A stretch of DNA of 64,000 bases from Amanita rubescens (taxonomy: Eukaryota > Basidiomycota > Agaricomycetes > Agaricales > Amanitaceae). The stretch is taken from contig WION01000032.1 in the NCBI GenBank assembly GCA_015039365.1, forward strand, positions 274,545-338,544, given 5' to 3'. Both the position numbers and the translations under genes were made by a program. The notes beneath the pieces were generated by a model. The model saw only the letters and a program-made list of their open reading frames with translations, searched no databases and had not been told where the DNA came from. How positions within the stretch are numbered: the stretch's first letter is position 1; every line of letters begins with the position of its first letter. This document shows positions 34,121-44,625 of this stretch, one piece after another.

Positions 34121-37100
34121 TCAGAGTTTCCTTCGTCTTTTATATTCTAGAAGGAGGTCTTCCATATGCGTCAAGTTATTTTCTGGTTCCCATGTGTTTT
34201 CGCTGGTGTCATAGCCTTTCCACTTTACTAGGAATTGTAATTTCCCTCTAAACTTGCGATGTGCAAGCAGTGCTTCCACTTCGTATTCTTGTTCTCCTTC
34301 GATCAGATCGGGAGGGGGTCTTGTTTCCGTTATTCCGTGAAAGGAAGTTTCTTTGAACGGCGTTAGTAAGGCGGCGTGGAATACGTTATGAATTTTCCAT
34401 TGTCTTGGTAGTGTGAGACGATATGTCACTGGTCCTAAGACTTCTTTGATGGAAAAGGGACCTTCTCGTTTAGGTGCGAGCTTTCTGCTCTGATAAGGAA
34501 TCTTCAGGTTCCTAGACTCTAACCATACTTTGTCATTGACTTTGAATGGTTTAGTCTTTCTCGTTGTTCTTTCCATCATCTTAGCTCGTGCTAGATCATG
34601 TGCGGCGAGTGCTTCTTCTCGTGCGCGGAACAAGGAGTTGATGCGGTTATCGGCGGTTGGTGTATTTGTCTTGTTTGAGATAAGGGGAAGTGCAACCGGG
34701 GATGTTCCATACATTAATTGAAAGGGCGATTGTTTCAATGCTTCATGAGTGCGTGAATTATGCGCGAATTGTGCTATTGGTATCATCTTGTTCCAAGTAT
34801 CTGGTTCATAGGCACAGAATATTCGGAGATAAGCTTCTAATTCGGCGTTATATCGCTCTGTTTGTCCATCAGTCTGTGGATGGAAGGCGGTACTCATTTT
34901 GTGTTTGATCTTTAATGAGTCCATTATGCCATTAAAGACATGTGATGCGAACTGTGGTCCTCGATCGGAGATCATGACATCGGGTAAACCGAAGTTTTTG
35001 AATACATTCCGAATGTAGAGGTCGGCGGTTTCGTCGGCGGTGATAGTTTTGTTACAAGGCATGAGAATTACTCCCTTTGTAAGTCCTTGATCGACCACGA
35101 TAAAGATAGAATCGAAACCGTTACTTGTGGGTAAATCGGTTATGAAATCCATAGTTATTTGTTGAAAGGGTCGGTGTGCGTGAGACTTGATTGGCATCAG
35201 AGGTGCGGCAGTAGGGTGTGTATTCGATTTCATTTGTTGACATGCCGTGCATCCGTCAATAAACTGTTTAACCATTTTAGACATTAATGGCCACCAGTAA
35301 TATTCCTTTAATAAGGCTAGCGTTTTGAAGAAACTGGGGTGTCCGCTTGTTGGTGATTCATGAAAATCTCTAATAATATCTCGGCGAAGATCGGTGTCAG
35401 GAGGGATAAAAGATTTCCCTTTGTATAGGATTAATTCGTTATCGAGGGTCCAATCAGAAAGGGCTGTTCGTAAAGGCGGTGTTCCTTTTTCTTTTAGGCA
35501 TTTCTTGATTGATTGAGCGAATTCATCTTTGACAGTTATTTCTATTGCTCTGTCACGGAGATCTTCGGCGATCGTGCGAACAAAGAGTTCTTTTGGGAGC
35601 ATTGTTATTAACTCTTCTGGTTCGTCTTTTGTCATATGATCGGGTCGGCGGGATAAAGCATCCACTATTATTAGTTTTGCTCCGGGAACGTGCGTTAATT
35701 TAATATTAAATCGAGACAAATCGTTCCACCATCGTGCTTGGCGGTTCGTAAGACGTTGTGGTTCTCGGTAATAGAGTAAATTCTTGTGGTCGCAATGAAT
35801 AATGACAGGGTGTTCTGCTCCTTCAAGCAGGTATCTCCATTCGTTGTAAAGAGCGTAGTAAATGGCGAATAACTCTCGGTCGTAGATTTGCCATCGTGTT
35901 TCAGTCGGCGTTAAAGCGTGGGATAGGTATCTGCATGGGTGTAAGTCGCCATTATCATCTTTTTGCATAAGAACTGCTCCGATTGCGCGGTCTGATGCGT
36001 CCGTTTGTAGAATAAAGGGTTTGTTAACATCGGGCATCATTAAGACGGGTGCGGATGTGAAGCGTTCTTTTAATAGATCAAATGCGACTTGGCATTCTGC
36101 GGTCCATGTCCATAATTTGTTTTTCTTTGTTAAGTCGTGCAGGGGTCGTGCAAGATGGGCGAATCCGAAAATAAACCTTCGATAGTAATTTCCGAATCCT
36201 AAAAAGGATCTAACTTGTTTAACGGTAGTAGGGGTTGGCCAGTCCCTGATTCCGGCAAGTTTGATCGGGTCCATTTTTATTGTATTTTTGGATATGACGG
36301 TGCCTAGAAAGTCAACTTCTTTGGCAGCGAATTTACATTTTTCAAGCTTGAGGTAAAGATCGTGTTTCTGTAATCGTTCAAGTACTTGTTTTGTTCGAAT
36401 CTCGAGTTCTTCTTTAGTGCGCGCGTGTATTAGCATATCATCCATGTAGATGACAAGCCATCCTTTTTCTGTAAAATCCCTGAAATAATCGTCCATCATA
36501 GCTTGAAACGTTGCTGGTGAATTTCGTAATCCAAAGAACATGACGTTAGGTTCAAATAAACCTCGATTGGTGATAAAGGCGGCTTTCCATCTGTCAGATT
36601 CCTTGATTTGAACGTTATTATATCCCCATCGGATATCCAATTTCGTAAAGTATTCCGAATCTTTGAGTTTGATCATAAGATCGGAGATAAGAGGTAGTGG
36701 ATATGCATTTGGTTTAGTATATTCGTTCAAATATCGATAATCTTGGCAGGGTCGTAATTTCTGTGCTTCTTTCTTTTCTACGAAGAAGAAAGGTGATGCC
36801 TGCGGTGATTTCGACGGTCTGATGTAGCCTTTTTCGACGTGTTCTTTAATCCATTCATCCAGTGTATTCTGCTGTTTCGGAGATAAGGGATAGATTTTTC
36901 CTCTTTTTGGTATGAAATCATCGCGAAGTTCTATCTGGTGATCCCAAGATCGGCTTTCTGGGAATCGTTCACTTGCTTTTTTCTCGAATACATCTTTCCA
37001 TGCCGAGTATTCAGGAGGGAGCGTGTAAACCTCCTCTGTTTGATGGTATTTGTGTTCCATTTGTTGAGCTGGTGTATATCGTGCAATAGTTACTTGGTCG

Positions 37101-37726
37101 TATTCGTCTTCTGACCAGCTTCCTATATCCTCAAATGTATGCGTGTTCCATCCGTGATCTGTCGTCTGTGATCCTTTGTGTGACATCAAATATCCGATGA
37201 CGAGATCTTCTTCCCGTTCAGGCATAGCTATTCTATCAATCTGTTGACAGATGCTCCGAAGTGATGCCTTGATTTTGTCCTGTTCAGAGTCTCGGAACTC
37301 TAGAGTCTTTTCTCTCCAATTTATGTCAGGGTTATGCTTCTCTAGCCAAGGAAGCCCCAGTATCATCGTTTGTTTTCCTATTGCTGACACGTGAAACCAT
37401 TCGGTCATGCGTTTCCCGTTCATTTCGAAGGTGATTAGACATTGTTCATCAATTTCTCCTTCTTTGTTTATGGTGCCATCGACGTTATAAACTCTAATTG
37501 GTCGTGGAGTTTTTCGTTTTCTCCATTTGTGTGCTATTCTTTTGTCGATAAATATCCCTTCGGCTCCGCAGTCGACAAGGGCAACGAGGTTTTCAGTGTT
37601 GTTTTCAGTTTCAACTTTGATAGGGACAGATAATCTTCGTTTCGAAATAGATTGTACTGTTACATGAGATATATTGAGAGTTGAATCTGGTGTATCTGAG
37701 ACTTCATCCACTGTCATGAGCCCCAC
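34121..37726 (-). CDS. pol: Gypsy Pol polyprotein with chromodomain
   Basis: About 1200 residues. In order: aspartic protease with VALVDCGAEGIFID (about residue 52); reverse transcriptase with IRWGYNNVQI and the catalytic VIYMDDMLIHA (about 426); RNase H starting ILQTDASDRAIGAVLMQ; integrase zinc finger with HESPTSGHPSFF and CTACQQM; the integrase core MDFITDLPTSNGFDSIFIVV with further acidic residues; and a C-terminal chromodomain FLVKWKGYDTSENTWEP. The frame begins one base back (-1) from gag and stays open across the gag stop. The first ATG in this frame is at 37717, 12 bases after the gag stop. Translation could use -1 slippage or reinitiation. No disabling mutation was seen. Confidence 0.95.
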   Translation of the reverse strand: MGLMTVDEVSDTPDSTLNISHVTVQSISKRRLSVPIKVETENNTENLVALVDCGAEGIFIDKRIAHKWRKRKTPRPIRVYNVDGTINKEGEIDEQCLITFEMNGKRMTEWFHVSAIGKQTMILGLPWLEKHNPDINWREKTLEFRDSEQDKIKASLRSICQQIDRIAMPEREEDLVIGYLMSHKGSQTTDHGWNTHTFEDIGSWSEDEYDQVTIARYTPAQQMEHKYHQTEEVYTLPPEYSAWKDVFEKKASERFPESRSWDHQIELRDDFIPKRGKIYPLSPKQQNTLDEWIKEHVEKGYIRPSKSPQASPFFFVEKKEAQKLRPCQDYRYLNEYTKPNAYPLPLISDLMIKLKDSEYFTKLDIRWGYNNVQIKESDRWKAAFITNRGLFEPNVMFFGLRNSPATFQAMMDDYFRDFTEKGWLVIYMDDMLIHARTKEELEIRTKQVLERLQKHDLYLKLEKCKFAAKEVDFLGTVISKNTIKMDPIKLAGIRDWPTPTTVKQVRSFLGFGNYYRRFIFGFAHLARPLHDLTKKNKLWTWTAECQVAFDLLKERFTSAPVLMMPDVNKPFILQTDASDRAIGAVLMQKDDNGDLHPCRYLSHALTPTETRWQIYDRELFAIYYALYNEWRYLLEGAEHPVIIHCDHKNLLYYREPQRLTNRQARWWNDLSRFNIKLTHVPGAKLIIVDALSRRPDHMTKDEPEELITMLPKELFVRTIAEDLRDRAIEITVKDEFAQSIKKCLKEKGTPPLRTALSDWTLDNELILYKGKSFIPPDTDLRRDIIRDFHESPTSGHPSFFKTLALLKEYYWWPLMSKMVKQFIDGCTACQQMKSNTHPTAAPLMPIKSHAHRPFQQITMDFITDLPTSNGFDSIFIVVDQGLTKGVILMPCNKTITADETADLYIRNVFKNFGLPDVMISDRGPQFASHVFNGIMDSLKIKHKMSTAFHPQTDGQTERYNAELEAYLRIFCAYEPDTWNKMIPIAQFAHNSRTHEALKQSPFQLMYGTSPVALPLISNKTNTPTADNRINSLFRAREEALAAHDLARAKMMERTTRKTKPFKVNDKVWLESRNLKIPYQSRKLAPKREGPFSIKEVLGPVTYRLTLPRQWKIHNVFHAALLTPFKETSFHGITETRPPPDLIEGEQEYEVEALLAHRKFRGKLQFLVKWKGYDTSENTWEPENNLTHMEDLLLEYKRRRKL

Positions 37727-37728
37727 TG

Positions 37729-38787
37729 TTAAAAATCCTCGTTTTCGTCGGCAAGAGATAGTAATAGATCATTCTTTTCGTCGGTTGACATCCCTTTCAT
37801 CAGCGCTCGGATGTTCTTGGTGTAATTTGGTTTAGACTCTCGGACTTCTTCTTCTTCCCAATTTCCGTCACCATCATTTGATGTGGCTCGAATGTGACGT
37901 TTGGGCGTGAATCCTCTTTTTCTTCCTCCTTTAAATCGGCCTTTCCCTTTGTTTCTTTTCTTCTTCGGGCATTGCCCTGACATGTGTCCTTTAATTCCGC
38001 AGATAAAACATAAACCGTCTTTGATGTAGCGTTCTCTTTCTTCTTTGGACATAGATCTGATCGTAAGTTCTAATTCTGGGTCTTCCTCGTATTCCAGAAA
38101 TTTATGATCGATCTGCATAGCCCATGATTCGTCGTTATGAGAGGATGATGAATGACCATTTCCAGATCGAGGGGAATAGGCATATGAACGGGTTCGGATG
38201 TTGTCGAGTTTGATAGCAATGTCGTACCAATCTTGTAGTGTTTTTGGGTTCATGAGCATTGCTTTTTCGAACTCGGGTGCTGTAAGTCCTTTTCCGAACA
38301 TATGGAATGCTGCTTCTCCTTCGATTCCAGCTTTCGTGATTTGTTCCTTGAACTGATTAACATAGTTAGGTAGGGTCATCTGTTTCTTTCCTTTCATAGA
38401 CGATCTGTTCTGTAGATTGAGAATTTTCGTGTACGCATTTCCACTTGGATCAACTTCTCCCCAATCTGTCAAGAATGACAGTTTAAATGCTTCCCAATCA
38501 TCGAATAATGCAGGTCTCGTGATGCCTCCTTCGGTGGTGGCACGAGATTTTCGTAGTTCTGCTAATTTATTCTTTTTCCATTGTCTAGCTCCGTCTGAGA
38601 TTTTATTCAGGGCGGCAAGGATTTTTAAACGGTCTGTGTTCATCCGTTCAGGGTTCATGTCAAAGAAGATTTCGATATCTTCTATGAATGTGTTGGCATC
38701 CTTTCGCTTCCCTTTGAATTCGGGAAGATCTCCGATGAGACTAGGGGTTCGTGGGTTGGGTGTCGGGTCTGTACTTCCTCCAGACAT
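37729..38787 (-). CDS. gag: Gypsy Gag protein
   Basis: 352 residues from MSGGSTDPTPNPRTP, including a capsid-type segment (GDLPEFKGKRKDANTFIEDI) and a CCHC zinc knuckle, CFICGIKGHMSGQC, close to the basic C-terminus. The same frame is open without a stop for a further 228 codons upstream, from 39471, but contains no ATG. The extension is hydrophilic, with an acidic stretch before the first ATG. The open frame is directly preceded on the coding strand by CCCGTAG, a possible splice acceptor. The true N-terminus is therefore uncertain. Confidence 0.9.
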   Translation of the reverse strand: MSGGSTDPTPNPRTPSLIGDLPEFKGKRKDANTFIEDIEIFFDMNPERMNTDRLKILAALNKISDGARQWKKNKLAELRKSRATTEGGITRPALFDDWEAFKLSFLTDWGEVDPSGNAYTKILNLQNRSSMKGKKQMTLPNYVNQFKEQITKAGIEGEAAFHMFGKGLTAPEFEKAMLMNPKTLQDWYDIAIKLDNIRTRSYAYSPRSGNGHSSSSHNDESWAMQIDHKFLEYEEDPELELTIRSMSKEERERYIKDGLCFICGIKGHMSGQCPKKKRNKGKGRFKGGRKRGFTPKRHIRATSNDGDGNWEEEEVRESKPNYTKNIRALMKGMSTDEKNDLLLSLADENEDF

Positions 38788-39550
38788 CCTTGGTGATGGT
38801 GGGGGTGATGGATCTCTACGTGGTGGAGTTGGGTCGGGTTTAGGTTCGTCTACTTCGATTCTGTCAGAGTCAAACGGGTCTTCTTCGTCCTTTTCTTCTT
38901 TAGGGTTCGAAGGACCTGATTCGGGATTGGTCGGTTGTTGGGCAGGTGTTGGTGTCGTTCCAACTGAAAGATCACTGAGAAAATCAAGGGATAGATCGGG
39001 TTTTTGATCTGTTTCTCCTTCTTCCTCGGATTCACTCTCGTTTAGGCCAAATTTTGCTTTCTTTTTGCCTTTTGTAGTTGTCTGTATGGAAAGGAGAGTT
39101 TTCGGTCTTAAATCCTCTGGTAGAGCGTCAACAGTCCCCTTTATCCAAATGGGGGTGTTGAAGTATTCGTTAGGGACAAATTCTTGTGTTTCGGATGCTA
39201 TCCAACGTTCTGTGAGGTGATCGAATCTAATGTGCTGTTCCTGAAGATATAGATCTGTGAAATAATAATACGATTCGTTCGGAGGTCTAGTTTCTTTTTG
39301 TGGTATCCAGAATTCTTGTTCTTTAACTGGATTTCCTCCTGTATCTTCCCAGATTCGTTTTGCACCGTTTAGTCTGACGTAGTATCCGTCAAGAACGTAG
39401 TTCCCTTTACGATCTCGTGTAGCTCTATTTGGTGGAGCTCTCCAATCCGTTTTGACAACGTGGCCAGTAACCTACGGGCTGGCTTTCCGGAAGTTCGTCG
39501 AAGTGTGTGTTATCAAATGCCAATGAATCAATGTTCAGGCTTTATTGATA

Positions 39551-39563
39551 AGTTCGACTTAAT
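39551..39563 (-). other. Primer binding site, probably self-primed
   Basis: The first internal bases on the coding strand after the 5' LTR are ATTAAGTCGAACTTATC. Thirteen of them, TAAGTCGAACTTA, are the exact reverse complement of an LTR segment (coding-strand TAAGTTCGACTTA, 39759-39747). A tRNA-type TGG start is absent. This fits the self-priming used by Tf1 and related chromoviruses, in which the 5' end of the RNA folds back as the primer. Confidence 0.6.
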
Positions 39564-40016
39564 TGTTACGAACTCGTTAATCTCAACCTAAGTTGCAACG
39601 GCAACTCTAGTCACGATTACAAGTCTTAAGTCAAACGTTAAGATTATAAGTTCAATACTAAGTCAAGACGTTGACTTAGGATCTGAGGACGATTGTGGTA
39701 GATGAGTTTAAGAGCACGGTTATATTGCCAGACGACAATAAACAGCTAAGTCGAACTTAGGGTTCGACTCTAGGATACATGCGGTACTTATACTAGCAAG
39801 TACAATGAGACGTACTAATTAATGAATAATGGTAAGTACGGAAGTAAGTATAAGGACGGCGTCATATGTAGAACAAGGGATGGTATAGTAAAGGAAACGA
39901 GCTTGTCCGTATGAATCGAGCATAAGGGGTGAGACGGATAAGGTATGCATAAAGAAAATAAACATGTCCGACGTATCATGTAAGCATAATGCGGGAGTCC
40001 GTACCGTGTTGTAACA
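39564..40016 (-). repeat. 5' LTR of the gypsy element with predicted promoter
   Basis: A 453-bp LTR. On the coding strand a TATAAG box lies about 33 bases before the LTR segment that pairs with the primer site (39759). That spacing is right for transcription to start there, making it the R boundary. U3 would then be 40016-39760. Confidence 0.9.
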
Positions 40017-40021
40017 ATTCT
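40017..40021. repeat. Target site duplication ATTCT (right)
   Basis: Identical to 31876-31880. Confidence 0.95.
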
Positions 40022-40103
40022 TTCCATTTCAAGCCTTCAGAGAATAACATACACATAAAAAGATATACACATTTGTTGTACCTTTAAATTTCAAAAATGA
40101 GAT

Positions 40104-42030
40104 TCATTTTTGTTTTGCTCCATGTTTCAGCAATAAATCTACAATGCGCTTGTGACCTTTTTCCATTGCTGAATGAAGAGCAGTCTCAAGCTGGGCCTGG
40201 TCAACACCATGGTCAAGTAGCAATTTCACAATTGACATATGACCATTGAAGGATGCTGCTTGCAGAGCATTGTACAATTCTACTGTCTGTTGCTCAGGAT
40301 ACTGTTCCCATGTCACCTGAACAGTGGAAGCATAGCTGACATTTGCCCCTGCTTTGAGCAGCAATGCCAGAGTAATGATATGACCATGGAATGATGCAGC
40401 TTGCAAAGCATTTCCATAATATCCTCCTTGTGTATTTGCATCTGCTCCTCTATCAAGCAATAGTTGAACAATCTCATTATCCCCCCTGTATGATGCAGCC
40501 TGAAGAGGATTCCCATAATATCCTCCTTGTGCCATGACATTGACTCCTCCTGCAAGAAGCAGATGAACAATATCTTTATGCCTACCACATAATGCAGCCT
40601 GGAGAGCATTTCCAAAATGGCCTCCTTGTGCATTGACATCTGCCCCATGAGAAAGTAATATTTTAAAAATGCTATTATTTCCCCTATATGATGCAGCCTG
40701 AAGGGCATTTCCATAATGTCCTCCCTGTGCATTTACATCTGCTCCTTGGGAGAGTAATATTTGAACAATGTCATTATTTCTCCAAGCTGATGATGCAGGC
40801 TGAAGAGCGCTTCCATAATGTCCTCCCTGTGCATTCACATCTGCACCTCTTTCAAGAAGTAGACAAACAATCTCTTCATCCCCATGTAATGATGCAGCCT
40901 GAAGAGAATTTCCATAATGTCCTCCTTTTGCATTGGCATCTGCTCCTTTCTCAAGCAATATTTGAACAATCTCATTGTTTCCTTGGTATGATGCAGCCTG
41001 AAGAGAACTTCCATAATATCCTCCCTGTCCATTCACATCAGCACCTCTTTCAAGTAGTAGTTGAACACTATCTTTTTGCCCATTCCGTGATGCAACCTGA
41101 AGAGCACTGTCTGTATGTTCATCCCCCTGTACATTGACATCTGCTCCTCTTGAAAGAAGTAGATGAACAATCTCTTCATGCCCACGACTCACTGCAGCCA
41201 AGAAAGCATTTCCATAATGTCCTCCTTGTGCATTCACATCTGCTTCTTGTTCAAGCAACACTTGAACAATGTCTTTATGCCCACTCCATGATGCAGCCTG
41301 AAGAGCATTTCCATATTCTCCTCCTTGTACATTCACATTTGCTCCTTTCTCAAGCAAGATTTGAACAATTTCATTATTTCCCTTGTGTGATGCAGCCTGA
41401 AGAGCATTTCCATGATATCCTCCTTGTGCATTCATATCTGCTCCCTGTTCAAGCAATACTTTAACAATCTTGCTTTTTCCTTCATATGATGCAGCATTAA
41501 GAGCATTTCCATAATGTCCTCCTTGTGCATTGGCATCTGCTCCTTTCTCAAGCAAGATTTGAACAATCTCATTATTTCCTTGGTATGATGCAGCCTGAAG
41601 AGCATTTCCATAATATCCTCCTTGTGCATTCACATCTGCTCCTTGTTCAAGCAATACTTTAACAATCTCATTATTTCCCCTATATGATGCAGCCTGAAGA
41701 GCATTTCCATAATCTCCTCCTTGTGCATTCACATCTGCTCCTCTGTCAAGCAAGATTCGAACAATCTCACTATTTCCCCCTGATAATGCAGCCTGAAGAG
41801 CACTTCCATGATATACTCCTTGTGCATTCACATCTGCTCCTTGTTCAAGCAATAGTTTAGCAATCTCATTATTTCTTGCATATAATGCAGTCTGAAGAGC
41901 ATTTCCATAAGGTCCTTGTGTATTGATATCTGCCCCTCTCTTAAGCAAGATTTGAACTATCTTGACATTCCCCCCATATGATGCAGTCTGGAGAGCATGT
42001 CCATATAGCCCTCCCATTAAATTTGCCTTT
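40104..42030 (-). repeat. Ankyrin repeat array of NACHT-ANK3, about 19 units
   Basis: Units are about 99 bp with the consensus YGNALQAASYRGNNEIVQIL followed by LEKGADVNAQGGH. The variable residues differ from those in copies 1 and 2 (YRGN and YQGN in place of QGGH), so the array amplified separately. It keeps the interrupted third-from-last unit and the same end, LLLKHGAKQK. Confidence 0.9.
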
Positions 42031-44557
42031 GCATTTTCCCCAAGCATTAGGCAAAATTCTCTTTCCTTACTGCCATCTACTATAACTTCTGTGGCTCTCT
42101 CTACTTCTTGAAGAAGAACTTCTATGATATCCAAGTGTTGGTGTAGTGAAGCACTATTGAATGCCCCAATAATTTCATCAATTTGTTTTACACTTGGCAG
42201 CAGCCACTTGACTATTACATTGACCCCATGTAAAGCAGCACACTGTAATAGGCTCTGGCTCCACATACATTTCGCCTCATGTCCAGGGTATGGTAGTTCT
42301 ATTTCATAATTGTACACTTTAACCCAATTTTGGAATCCAAAGCTTGTAAGGACAAAGAGCCTCTTGATCTGCTGAACAACAGGTGTGTCACAATTGACCT
42401 GTAGGAGATGCTTTGCCCAATGCTTTGCAGCATATCTGATCAGTGACTGTTGATATCTTTTCTGATTTGGCTCATCCAGCCTGAAAAATGGGATACTGGG
42501 ATGTGTTTCCTTTGAGTAAAGCAAATAAGTTATGCAACATTGACAAATAAAGCTATCCCCTGTGCAAGGGTCCATCACTATGTTTGATCAGATTATCCTT
42601 GTCTTTTCCTGGATATATTTCTTGACAGATGCATGTGCCAGTTGTACAGTGTTATCACCCATTCTGGTCACAAGAGTGGAACAGATCTTCAGGACATCTG
42701 TTGAAGATGATAATCTTGCATCTGGGTAAAAGACATTCTCTTCCAAATTAAATTCCACAACAACAGCAAGATAGTCAATGTGCAATGGTTGCTTTGAAAA
42801 TGCCAGCCATAGCAACAGTTTTGCAGCACATGATGCATCAGCAGATGCAATCCTACTGAGAATTTGGTCATATGTTCCCTCTAATGTCTCAGGAAGGTTT
42901 TCAAGAACATGATTCAATGTTTTTCTCCTTTTAGTGCATTTCTTTAGTTCATCCAATTGGCATGCTACCCAACGAAACCTATTCACCATTACACATGTCA
43001 AAGTTGTCCTGATGGGGCACACTTACATTCCTTTTGCCTTTTCTAAAAGTACCTTTCTGATAAAACCTCCCTCTTCTGGACCCCATTCTTTCAACTCCAA
43101 TGAAGAATTGAGCATAAAGTCTATGTAATCTTGAATGTCATCATCAACTAGCATCTCAACTTCCATAGGGTTCATTGCCATCATTGATTTAACAATCTGT
43201 TGTTCTCTTCTGCTTGTAACAAGAAGGTGACATTGCCATAGACCCCACCCATGCAAAGTTTGTATAAAATTTAGGGCAGACTCCCAGTCTAAACATTCAT
43301 CCAATGCATCAATAAGAATGTAAGCCATTTCAAAGCTGGAGATAAATTGCCTCAGGATTTCCTGAAGTCTATCATCAAATGGCTTTGAAAATCCATTCAT
43401 AGAATCCTGATAAGTTTTGTCCAGGAGTGACTGGTTAGATGGTTGGAAAGCAAGGAGATTAATGACCAATGAGCTAAGAATGTCAGTGACACTTCTTTTT
43501 TTGACATCAGAAACATCACAATAGAAATATGCCAATCCAACAGTGCCTTTTGAGTTTTTGTTAGCAATTGATTGAAGATCTTGGACAACAGTAGAACTTT
43601 AGGGCATTAACAGGCAGTTACATATGTATCAACAAAGAATAAATAGGCTCACAAAATAATTGTCTTTCCAGCACCAGCTAGGATTGTACGAGTATTAGGA
43701 TTAACATATCCTTATCATTGGCATAGATTTACTTACAAATACCATGGATCCACAGGAATGAATTTTCTTTCTCCTTCCAATCTTTGTACACATCATGTTC
43801 CAAAAGCCATAACCCAGTACCAGGGTGGTGCTTTGCCACAGCATTTTTATGGTTTGCTGATGGATCACAAGGCATCAGCCACTTCCTGTACTTTTCTGTT
43901 ATGTAATGTGAAGCCCAATCTTCCTACATATGCAAAGGGCATACCAATGTCACTTGAAGGTTTGGTCATTTGGACTACAATGTGTGATAAGATCCAGTGA
44001 ATTCTAATTGTATAAATACCTACTGTTTACATTCTACAATTTGTCAGGAAAGCATTTTTGTTGTTGAGATTACATACCCCATGATGAACATCAAAGAAGT
44101 GTGGATTGTGCATTGAGAGATGATGAGCATCTTGGAAAGGACTTCAGCAGCATTAGTAAGTTGTTAAAAAAAGTTGGTTAAACATATGGTTACATACCTT
44201 GAAATTGATGACAGAATAGGTAGCACTCAGCATCTGTAAGTGGCATCACCTGTAATACAGCCTGCTTACCCAGGGTGGATGTACATTGCTGGGAAATGAG
44301 CAGTGCTTGGTCTTGGATATGCATGGTGGCTTAAATACAGATTAGGATTAGCCATGCAGAGGAATTGAGTTGCAAACCTGAACTGATGCTGCTGTGCCAT
44401 TGTATCATCTGAGTTGATGTCAGTCAGCATTGGCGAGTACATGACTGTGACCCATACACATGTTCTTGGCCTTCTTCCTGTTAATCTCATGATGATCAAA
44501 TACATCTGAACCTGATAGTGCACGCTTGCGAGTGATTCTCGGTGAGGAGGGCTCCAT
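40104..44557 (-). CDS. NACHT-ankyrin NLR protein 3, interrupted by a nonsense codon
   Basis: The third paralogue, on the minus strand. The start MEPSSPRITRKRA lies after the conserved leader; it has lost the Gly2 of the other copies but keeps the basic pattern. Exons recognised with good phase: 43919-43737, the 25-nt Walker A exon 43677-43653, 43596-43027 and 42978-40104. The motif exon reads FQDAHHLSMHNPHFFDVHHG. The NACHT lead-in is YRKWLMPCDPSANHKN, Walker A is GISGAGKT and Walker B YILIDALDEC. In the last exon a TGA at 42590-42588 interrupts the frame between the winged-helix part and the ankyrin part; the frame is otherwise open for 957 codons. An ATG four codons later could start a separate ankyrin protein (42578-40104, 824 residues). 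About 19 ankyrin repeats follow. The gene may be inactive, or split. Exons upstream of 43919 are less certain. Confidence 0.85.
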
Positions 44558-44625
44558 GATGGTGGTTTAAGTGAAAGATGAGCACTGTGGGAAAGGGCTG
44601 GTTGTGACATTCGCAGTCACGCTCA
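44558..44625 (-). promoter_or_regulatory. Conserved leader upstream of NACHT-ANK3 start
   Basis: On the minus strand the bases before ATGG read CCCTTTCCCACAGTGCTCA, then CTTTCACTT and CCACCATC. The match with the other two NACHT-ANK leaders ends a short distance further upstream. Confidence 0.55.

Larger units (their letters stand above)
31881..40016 (-). mobile_element. Complete Ty3/gypsy chromovirus
   Basis: An 8136-bp LTR retrotransposon transcribed on the minus strand. Both LTRs are 453 bp, start TGTTACGAAC and end GTTGTAACA on the plus strand, and look identical by eye; a 5-bp duplication flanks the element. Order on the coding strand: 5' LTR (39564-40016), primer site, gag, pol (protease, RT, RNase H, integrase, chromodomain), a third ORF, polypurine tract, 3' LTR (31881-32333). 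Identical LTRs and open frames point to a very recent insertion that may be mobile. It lies 82 bp beyond the NACHT-ANK3 stop codon, in the same orientation as that gene. Confidence 0.96.
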
